Shown here in pieces: positions 1 to 5,289 of a DNA stretch of 5,289 bases; the first letter of the stretch is position 1; every line of letters begins with the position of its first letter. The notes under the pieces are model-generated. The model searched no databases and was not told the origin of the DNA. It was given only the letters and a program-made list of their open reading frames with translations. This stretch comes from Coprobacillus sp. (GTDB lineage Bacteria > Bacillota_I > Bacilli_A > RFN20 > CAG-826): the NCBI GenBank assembly GCA_021203745.1, contig JAJQAP010000036.1:1-5289 (forward strand), written 5' to 3'. The position numbers and the translations under genes were made by a program.

Positions 1-1071
1 TTTGTCTCCATGAGTAGTGAGGAAACAGATGACGCGAAAGAATACGTTGATAACCTCACAAAAGATATCTTTGAAGCAAATATTTATGTTTTTACACCAA
101 AAGGTAAAGTAATAGAGCTTCCTGCAGGATCTACCCCTGTCGACTTTGCTTATAGGATTCATACAAAAGTGGGTGATACCACAGTGGGCGCCCTTGTTAA
201 TGGTGTTATGGTGCCTTTAAACACTATCCTTAACTCTGGCGATATGGTAGAAATCAAAACTAATAAAAATAGCCATCCATCAGAGGGTTGGCTTAACTTT
301 GTGCAAACTAGCACCGCCAAAACTTCGATAAGAAAATATATCTCAAAAAAGAATGCCGACTTAGAAAGAGATGAAAAGATAGCAAAAGGTAGGCAGTCTC
401 TTTCAGATGCCTTTGAAGCAAGAGGGATTGAAGAAGAAGAGATGATGAAAATGATCTCCGATAGAAAACTTCTCGATTACTTTGAATGTAAAGATACAGA
501 TGATCTCTTTATTAAGCTATGCGGAAGAAAACCCGCACCTAGTGCAATTCTTGATTATTTAAACATTAAAAAACCAGTCATTATAAATCCTGGAGTGAAG
601 TTTAAAACAAAGAATGGAGTAAGTAATGAATCTCCAGTTTATACAACAGGAGGGGATAATATTGCTATATCTTTAGCAAGTTGCTGCACTCCAATTCCAG
701 GAGATGATATCGTAGGCTTTATAACAAGAGGTAAGGGGATAACAGTGCATCGCAAAAACTGCCCTAATATAATTAACTCCCAGGAAAGACTCGTGGATGT
801 ATATTGGAGGGATGATATAGAACAGGCTTCTTATCCTGTTGATATCTTAATTGAAGCGAGTGATAGACAAAAGTTATTACTAGATATAATGGCAACACTA
901 GCTAATCACAAAGTTAACTGTACCAGTATACACGCGAAACTCATCGGTAATAGTGGTCGTGTTTCTGTTAACGCGACAATCCTCGTAAGTGATGCCTTAA
1001 GACTAGAAGATATAATTAATATTTTAAGAAATATTAATGGAGTGTATGATATAAGGAGAGTGATACATTAA
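1..1071 (+). CDS. rel: Rel/SpoT-family (p)ppGpp synthetase/hydrolase, C-terminal regulatory half (5' truncated by window edge)
   Basis: This is the C-terminal part of a long RelA/SpoT homologue, the ribosome-associated enzyme that makes and usually degrades (p)ppGpp when uncharged tRNA enters the A site. Numbering from the Met at base 10: TGS domain about 24-84 (YVFTPKGKVIELPAGSTPVD, then DFAYRIH with the conserved His51), a helical region about 88-195, a zinc-finger/CC (RIS) domain about 215-255 with Cys225-Cys226 in SCCTPIPGDDIVGF and Cys251 in HRKNCPN, and an ACT domain about 276-353. The three conserved cysteines are all present. The frame stays open to base 1, and residues before the Met still match the linker preceding TGS in Bacillus Rel, so Met-10 is internal rather than a start. 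The HD hydrolase and synthetase domains must lie upstream, so it cannot be judged whether both are active; a bifunctional Rel is inferred from the Bacillota-like context. hisS follows after one base. Confidence 0.95.
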   Translation, partial: FVSMSSEETDDAKEYVDNLTKDIFEANIYVFTPKGKVIELPAGSTPVDFAYRIHTKVGDTTVGALVNGVMVPLNTILNSGDMVEIKTNKNSHPSEGWLNFVQTSTAKTSIRKYISKKNADLERDEKIAKGRQSLSDAFEARGIEEEEMMKMISDRKLLDYFECKDTDDLFIKLCGRKPAPSAILDYLNIKKPVIINPGVKFKTKNGVSNESPVYTTGGDNIAISLASCCTPIPGDDIVGFITRGKGITVHRKNCPNIINSQERLVDVYWRDDIEQASYPVDILIEASDRQKLLLDIMATLANHKVNCTSIHAKLIGNSGRVSVNATILVSDALRLEDIINILRNINGVYDIRRVIH

Positions 1072-1072
1072 T
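1053..1072 (+). promoter_or_regulatory. Ribosome binding site for hisS
   Basis: AAGGAG at 1053-1058 lies within the last codons of rel and precedes the hisS ATG at 1073. The 14-base spacing is longer than the usual 5-10, so initiation may lean on ribosomes finishing rel, whose TAA ends one base before the ATG. No ATG, GTG or TTG lies upstream in frame before a TGA at 1061-1063, which fixes the start at 1073. Confidence 0.7.
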
Positions 1073-2326
1073 ATGGACTATCAAAAAGTAAAAGGAACCC
1101 ATGATTTTATTGGAGAGGATGCAGAGTATCTCTCCTATATAAGAGAGACCTTCTTTAAGGTGACCTCTCTATTTAACTATAAAGAGCATGTTATCCCCAC
1201 TCTTGAATACAGTGAGGTATTTTCTCGAGGTGTGGGACAAGGCTCTGATATCGTAAGAAAAGAAATGTACTCATTTTTAGATAAAAGCTATAGATCTTTA
1301 ACATTAAGACCCGAGTTTACCGCGGGGATTGTTAGAAGTGTAGTGGAGAATAAACTATACGCAACAGAAGTATTACCCATTAAATCATCTTATCTTGGTC
1401 AATCATTTAGATATGAAAGACCACAAGCGGGGAGATATAGAGAGTTTTATCAAGGTGGCGTCGAGTGTATTGGAGTCTCTGGAATAGACTATGATGTCGA
1501 AGTTATCCAGTTATGCTTAGAACTATTAAAAAGATTTCATCTTGATGATAAAGTGGCTTTATCTATTAACTATCTAGGAGGGATAGATACAAGAGAAAGA
1601 TACACCGCTTCTTTAACTCAGTATTTTAAAGGACATATCGAAGAGATGTGTGATGACTGTAAAGAAAGAATAGAAGTTAATCCCCTTAGAATCCTCGATT
1701 GCAAAGAAGAAAGAGACCAAAAAGTCGCAAGTAATGCCCCTGAAATTACGTCATTCTTATCTGAGAAAGAGAAAGCGGATTATGAGGCAATAAAAGAAAG
1801 ACTCACTTTACTTAATATTGAGTTTCATGAAGATACACATCTAGTAAGAGGACTAGATTACTACTCTGGACTCGTCTTTGAGTTTAATGTCCCTCTTGAA
1901 GATAATGCATTGTGTGGTGGAGGCCACTACGATAACCTCGTTAGTGAATTAGGGGGACCAGAGCTTGAAGGAGTAGGATTCTCTTTTGGGATCGAAAGAC
2001 TCATTCAATTTATGAAAGATAATGGAATAAAACCAGAGTCAAAAAAGAGTAAATCATTCTATATTATGCCCCTTGACAAAGAGGTATCTAACTACGCTTT
2101 ACGTATTGCTAGACTATTAAGAGAAAACGATTACAGGGCAGAAATAGACTATGATGGTGGTAAGATCGCCTCGATGTTTAAAAGAGCGGAACGCCTTAAT
2201 CTCGATTATGGCATCATCATTGGGCTAGACGAGGCTAACGCAAAAACGGTTCAATTAAAAGACTTAAAAACACAGGAGCAAATTAGTGTATCTTACGATA
2301 AATTACTTGAGGAAATATCAAAATGA
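1073..2326 (+). CDS. hisS: Histidine--tRNA ligase (HisRS)
   Basis: Cytoplasmic class II aminoacyl-tRNA synthetase that joins histidine to tRNA-His using ATP; it acts as a homodimer. The 417 residues match the usual bacterial length of about 420-430. Visible in order: N-terminal KGTHDFIGEDA (7-17); motif 1 region around PTLEYSEVF (42-50); LRPEFTA (78-84); motif 2 SFRYERPQAGRYREFYQ (111-127); the insertion with CDDC and NPLRILDCK (193-211); the HisRS-specific LVRGLDYYSG (257-266), whose Arg259 corresponds to the catalytic arginine of E. coli HisRS; CGGGHYDNLV (281-290); motif 3 GVGFSFGIERL (300-310); and a C-terminal anticodon-binding domain about 326-412. The intact RGLDYY motif and anticodon domain separate it from the HisZ paralogue. 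Odd points are Phe82 where most bacterial HisRS have Gly (LRPEGTA), and the absence of tryptophan. It starts one base after rel and overlaps aspS by four bases, so coupled translation is likely. Confidence 0.98.
   Translation: MDYQKVKGTHDFIGEDAEYLSYIRETFFKVTSLFNYKEHVIPTLEYSEVFSRGVGQGSDIVRKEMYSFLDKSYRSLTLRPEFTAGIVRSVVENKLYATEVLPIKSSYLGQSFRYERPQAGRYREFYQGGVECIGVSGIDYDVEVIQLCLELLKRFHLDDKVALSINYLGGIDTRERYTASLTQYFKGHIEEMCDDCKERIEVNPLRILDCKEERDQKVASNAPEITSFLSEKEKADYEAIKERLTLLNIEFHEDTHLVRGLDYYSGLVFEFNVPLEDNALCGGGHYDNLVSELGGPELEGVGFSFGIERLIQFMKDNGIKPESKKSKSFYIMPLDKEVSNYALRIARLLRENDYRAEIDYDGGKIASMFKRAERLNLDYGIIIGLDEANAKTVQLKDLKTQEQISVSYDKLLEEISK
2309..2326 (+). promoter_or_regulatory. Ribosome binding site and ATGA stop/start overlap between hisS and aspS
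   Basis: GAGGA at 2309-2313, inside the last hisS codons, sits nine bases before the aspS ATG at 2323. The ATG shares bases with the hisS TGA (2324-2326), a typical arrangement for termination-reinitiation coupling, which would keep the two synthetases at matched levels. A second in-frame TAA follows hisS at 2330-2332. Confidence 0.8.
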
Positions 2327-4047
2327 AAATAAAGAATACATCATTATCTAAAGCTGATTTAGGAAAAGAGGTAACACTAGAAGGGTGGGTCGCTAAAATC
2401 CGTAATTTTGGGGCGATTACTTTTATTGACTTACGTGATCGAAGTGGACTTATTCAGCTTGTTTACTCTAAAGAAAATATCGATATTGACCTAAGAAATG
2501 AATACGTTATCAAGGCGCGTGGCACCATAAGACTAAGAGAAACTCCTAACCCCAGTTTGAAAACAGGGGAAATAGAAGTAGATTGTAAAGAAATTAAAGT
2601 ACTATCAAGGGCGGAAACCACTCCTCTAATTATCGCGGATGAAACAGACGCTCTTGAAGATACGAGATTAAAGTATCGTTATCTCGATTTACGTCGTCCA
2701 TCTATGCAAAGAAACTTAGACATAAGAAATAAGATTAAAATGGCTACACATAAATATCTAAACGCTAATGATTTTATCGAAGTGGAAACACCTATATTGA
2801 ATCTATCCACTCCAGAAGGAGCAAGAGATTATCTTGTCCCATCTAGAACTAAAAAGGGTAGTTTTTACGCTCTACCTCAATCCCCTCAGATCTTTAAACA
2901 GCTACTCATGATTGGGGGACTAGAAAGATACTATCAGATAGCAAAATGCTTTAGAGATGAAGATTTGCGTAGTGATCGTCAACCTGAGTTTACCCAAATT
3001 GATATCGAAGTATCCTTTATGGATCAAGATGAAATACTCAGTTTATCTGAAGGTTTAATTAAAGAAATATTTAAAGAAGCAATTGACCTAGATATAAATA
3101 CCCCTTTTAAAAGAATAACCTATAAAGAGGCTATTGATAAGTATGGTTCAGATCATCCTGATACAAGATTTGATCTCACTTTAAAAGATATAAAAGAGTT
3201 AATGCTAACATCCTCTTTTGAAGGCTTTAAAAAGGCAGAATCTATTAAATGTATAGTGGTGCCCAAAAAAGCCAGTGATACCTCAAGAAAAGTGATCGAT
3301 GATTTAGCAGCGGAGGGTAAAAAGTTCCTCGTTGATGGAGTGATTGTTTTAAAGGTAAACGAGGCAAAAGAGATAGAAGGATCATTTACTAAATTCTTTA
3401 CTGAAGCGTTAAAGAAAGAACTTATTGAGTCTTTATCTTTAAACCCTGATGATTTAGTTATTATCTCTTATGGAGATAAGTCAAGAGTATCGATGTTTTT
3501 AGGGGCAAAGAGAGTGGAGTACGCAAAAGAATTAAAGCTATATGATGAGTCTACATTTGATCTACTTTGGGTAGTGGATTTCCCACTTTTTGAAAAAGAT
3601 GTTGAAGGTAATATTACTAGTGTTCATCATCCCTTTACTCGCCCTCAAGAAAAGGATTTAGATAAACTAGAATCTGATCCTTTCGCTTGTCTCTCATACT
3701 CCTATGATTTAATTATCAATGGATATGAAGTTGGTGGTGGATCCTTAAGAATATATGACCAAGAAGTGCAAAATAGAGTGTTTAAAGTACTAGGTTTAAC
3801 AGATGAAGATATTAGACGTAAGTTTGGTTTCTTTGTGGACGCTTTTAAATACGGCACTCCTCCGCATGGAGGTCTTGCCTTTGGTCTAGATCGACTTACA
3901 ATGCTTCTTAGTGGGACTAACAACATCCGTGATGTTATTGCCTTCCCAAAGAATTTAAATGCTAGCTGTATGATGAGTGGGGCGCCCACTCCAGTTGATA
4001 AAGACCAACTCGATGAACTAGGTATACAGATAAAAAAAGGAGAATAA
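2323..4047 (+). CDS. aspS: Aspartate--tRNA ligase (AspRS), bacterial type
   Basis: Class II synthetase that charges tRNA-Asp with aspartate in the cytoplasm. At 574 residues it is slightly shorter than the usual bacterial 585-595. Domains: N-terminal OB-fold anticodon-binding domain about 1-105 (GWVAKIRNFG, FIDLRDRSG); linker YRYLDLRRP (118-126); motif 1 ending at VETPIL (154-159); TPEGARDYLVPSR (163-175); QSPQIFKQLL (186-195); motif 2 CFRDEDLRSDRQPEFTQID (209-227); the GAD insertion about 285-410, which marks the bacterial rather than archaeal/eukaryotic type; HHPFT (435-439); NGYEVGGGS (466-474); GTPPHGG (511-517); and motif 3 GLAFGLDRLTMLL (517-529) with Arg524. Catalytic motifs are intact. 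The GAD insertion is weakly conserved: FLVDGVIVLKV replaces the more common GLAW-type stretch. Phe29 occupies a position linked to tRNA-Asp versus tRNA-Asn discrimination. The final residues KKGE coincide with the Shine-Dalgarno sequence of tkt. It starts inside the hisS stop and ends four bases before tkt. Confidence 0.98.
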   Translation: MKIKNTSLSKADLGKEVTLEGWVAKIRNFGAITFIDLRDRSGLIQLVYSKENIDIDLRNEYVIKARGTIRLRETPNPSLKTGEIEVDCKEIKVLSRAETTPLIIADETDALEDTRLKYRYLDLRRPSMQRNLDIRNKIKMATHKYLNANDFIEVETPILNLSTPEGARDYLVPSRTKKGSFYALPQSPQIFKQLLMIGGLERYYQIAKCFRDEDLRSDRQPEFTQIDIEVSFMDQDEILSLSEGLIKEIFKEAIDLDINTPFKRITYKEAIDKYGSDHPDTRFDLTLKDIKELMLTSSFEGFKKAESIKCIVVPKKASDTSRKVIDDLAAEGKKFLVDGVIVLKVNEAKEIEGSFTKFFTEALKKELIESLSLNPDDLVIISYGDKSRVSMFLGAKRVEYAKELKLYDESTFDLLWVVDFPLFEKDVEGNITSVHHPFTRPQEKDLDKLESDPFACLSYSYDLIINGYEVGGGSLRIYDQEVQNRVFKVLGLTDEDIRRKFGFFVDAFKYGTPPHGGLAFGLDRLTMLLSGTNNIRDVIAFPKNLNASCMMSGAPTPVDKDQLDELGIQIKKGE

Positions 4048-4051
4048 GTGT
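4036..4051 (+). promoter_or_regulatory. Ribosome binding site for tkt
   Basis: AAAGGAG at 4036-4042 is a strong Shine-Dalgarno sequence nine bases before the ATG at 4052 and decides the tkt start. It lies in the final codons of aspS (Lys-Lys-Gly-Glu-stop). The GTG at 4048 is in another frame and meets a TAA within five codons, so it is not used. Confidence 0.85.
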
Positions 4052-5289
4052 ATGAGTGTTAATTATGATAAGTTAAGTGTGGCAACTTTAAGATCATTAG
4101 TGCTAGATATGACGAACAGCGCAAACTCTGGTCATCCTGGGATGGCATTAGGTAGCGCTCCTATACTACATGCCCTCTTTACAAGAGAGCTCGTTAGTGA
4201 TCCTACTCATCCTGACTGGATAAATAGGGATAGATTTATTCTCTCTGCGGGTCATCTATCTTCTTTACTTTACTCTATCTCTCATGTCGCGGGTTATAAC
4301 ATTAGCCTTGACGATTTAAAAGAGTTTAGACAGTGCGGATCTAAAACTCCAGGTCATCCTGAACTAGTACTCTGTCATGATTATACAGATTGTACCTCGG
4401 GACCCTTAGGTCAAGGGATAGGACAAGCGGTAGGAGAAGCAATAGCAGAAACAATGCTATCCGCTGACTATAAAGACGGCAAAAAACTCATTAACCATTA
4501 TACATATTGTCTATGTGGAGATGGATGTTTAGAAGAGGGTATAAGCCAAGAAGCAATTAATCTAGCAGGGCTTAATAAACTCAATAAACTTATTCTTTTA
4601 TACGATAAAAATGATGTAACTCTAGATGGACCATTATCTTTATCTAGCGATGAAAACACCAAGAAACGTTTTAAGGCAGCGGGCTGGAATGTCTACACAG
4701 TGAGAAACGCTAACAAAGTAAAAAAGGTCGCTGCAAAAATTGCTAAAGCGAAAGAGAGTCGTAAAAAACCATCTCTAATTATTTGCCATAGTGTTATAGG
4801 ATACGGCACTAATGTTGCGGGTACTAGTAAAGCACATGGTTCACCTGTCGGTAAAGAAGAGGGGAAACGCACTAAAGTGGAGTCATATAAATTTGACCAT
4901 GAAGATTTTTATGTTCCTCAAGAAGTCTATGACTTCTACAATGAAAACTTCATTAAAAAAGGACAAAAAGCCTACGAAAAGTGGAATAAAAAGTTTGAAA
5001 AATACGCGAAAAAACATAAAGGAGACGCCGAAAGATTTAAAGAACTCGAACATAATGATGTCAGTGGTTATCTTCCTGATGTCTTCCCGGATATTGAAAC
5101 AGGGACGATGATGTCTACACGTGTAGCAAGTGGAAAAGCCTTAAACGATTATCAACTATCAATCCCTAATCTCGTTGGAGGAAGCGCCGATGTTGCGGCT
5201 TCCACAGAAACAAAACTAGAGTTTGGATGGGACTATAACCCAAAGCATAGAGATGGTCATAACCTCAACTTTGGAATCAGAGAGTTTGG
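4052..5289 (+). CDS. tkt: Transketolase, N-terminal 412 residues (3' truncated by window edge)
   Basis: Thiamine-diphosphate enzyme moving two-carbon ketol units between sugar phosphates in the non-oxidative pentose phosphate pathway; cytoplasmic homodimer. The frame is open from the ATG at 4052 to the end, covering about 412 of the roughly 660 residues expected. Visible: SGHPGM (26-31, His28); NRDRFILSAGH (58-68, His68); GSKTPGHPE (96-104, His102); TSGPLGQGIGQAVG (115-128); the ThDP/metal motif from CGDGCLEEG (155-163, Asp157) to YDKND (184-188, Asn187); LDGP (191-194); IGYGT (249-253) and SKAHGSP (259-265, His262); a lysine-rich helical connector about 301-333; then the pyrimidine-binding domain with TRVASGKAL (356-364), VGGSAD (375-380) and FGIREF (407-412) containing the catalytic Glu411. 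The His, Asp and Asn positions run one or two ahead of E. coli TktA. Deviations are His-Leu-Ser at 68-70 (commonly His-Gly-Ser) and Lys186 (commonly Asp). The Arg-Glu-Phe context and the long N-terminal half favour transketolase over DXP synthase. It lies four bases after aspS, apparently in the same transcript. Confidence 0.96.
   Translation, partial: MSVNYDKLSVATLRSLVLDMTNSANSGHPGMALGSAPILHALFTRELVSDPTHPDWINRDRFILSAGHLSSLLYSISHVAGYNISLDDLKEFRQCGSKTPGHPELVLCHDYTDCTSGPLGQGIGQAVGEAIAETMLSADYKDGKKLINHYTYCLCGDGCLEEGISQEAINLAGLNKLNKLILLYDKNDVTLDGPLSLSSDENTKKRFKAAGWNVYTVRNANKVKKVAAKIAKAKESRKKPSLIICHSVIGYGTNVAGTSKAHGSPVGKEEGKRTKVESYKFDHEDFYVPQEVYDFYNENFIKKGQKAYEKWNKKFEKYAKKHKGDAERFKELEHNDVSGYLPDVFPDIETGTMMSTRVASGKALNDYQLSIPNLVGGSADVAASTETKLEFGWDYNPKHRDGHNLNFGIREF

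Noticed and set aside
10..12. ATG at base 10 as the start of a short, regulatory-domain-only Rel protein
   Set aside because: The frame is open through base 1, no convincing Shine-Dalgarno sequence is visible in the nine bases upstream, and the residues around it match the inter-domain linker of full-length Rel. It is an internal Met in a window-truncated gene.
3859..3872. Inverted repeat CCTCC-GCAT-GGAGG, a possible hairpin or hidden ribosome binding site
   Set aside because: It is encoded by the conserved Pro-Pro-His-Gly-Gly motif of AspRS, has only a 5-base stem with no following T-run, and no start codon of a plausible gene follows.
3702..3989. 95-codon open frame on the minus strand
   Set aside because: It lies wholly inside aspS, antisense to its most conserved part (VGGGS to motif 3). 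Its composition mirrors that coding sequence and it resembles no known protein.
4041..4055. Terminator or separate promoter between aspS and tkt
   Set aside because: Only four bases separate the genes, and there is no GC-rich hairpin with a T-run and no clear -35/-10 pair at the junction.
4812..5111. 99-codon plus-strand open frame rich in Lys and Met
   Set aside because: It is an out-of-frame reading of tkt, whose own frame is continuous and matches transketolase throughout this stretch.
1..5289. C-ending codons (ATC, GTC, CTC) often placed before a codon beginning with G, giving many TCG strings across codon boundaries
   Set aside because: Counting by eye, about half of the CTC codons and about 40-50 percent of all NTC codons precede G. 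This is only moderately above what G-starting codons would give, so it is ordinary codon-pair bias unless a genome-wide test shows otherwise.

Overview
The window is a gene-dense, single-strand stretch from an A+T-rich bacterium. It holds four consecutive plus-strand housekeeping genes: the 3' part of a long Rel/SpoT-family (p)ppGpp synthetase/hydrolase gene, complete hisS, complete aspS, and the 5' two-thirds of a transketolase gene (tkt). The order rel - hisS - aspS is a familiar Bacillota (Firmicutes) arrangement. With the low G+C, the AGA-rich arginine codons and the compact spacing, it suggests a Bacilli-type or Mollicutes-related lineage (Erysipelotrichia-like or an uncultured relative). 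The exact taxon cannot be fixed from this window. All eight tryptophan codons in the four proteins are TGG and hisS ends in TGA, so the standard bacterial code is used rather than the Mycoplasma/Spiroplasma code.

Layout: bases 1-1071 encode the C-terminal regulatory half of Rel (TGS, helical, Cys-containing zinc-finger/CC and ACT domains); its catalytic half lies upstream of the window. One base later hisS starts (1073-2326). aspS (2323-4047) starts inside the hisS stop through an ATGA overlap. Four bases after aspS, tkt starts (4052) and runs off the right edge, cut just after the conserved Arg-Glu-Phe that carries the catalytic glutamate. No gap exceeds 4 bases, so there is no room for a terminator or a dedicated intergenic promoter. 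The genes are most simply read as one transcript with translational coupling, each downstream start having a Shine-Dalgarno sequence inside the end of the preceding gene.

Function: Rel senses uncharged tRNA on the ribosome and drives the stringent response. HisRS and AspRS charge tRNAs, so the first three genes link amino-acid supply to translation and its alarm signal. Transketolase links the non-oxidative pentose phosphate pathway to glycolysis and supplies ribose-5-phosphate and erythrose-4-phosphate for nucleotide and aromatic synthesis. Its presence directly behind aspS is the least standard part of the layout.

No mobile element, CRISPR array, RNA gene, phage gene or unknown protein was found. 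I see no evidence for an undescribed system here; the findings are modest points about gene order and unusual residues in conserved motifs.
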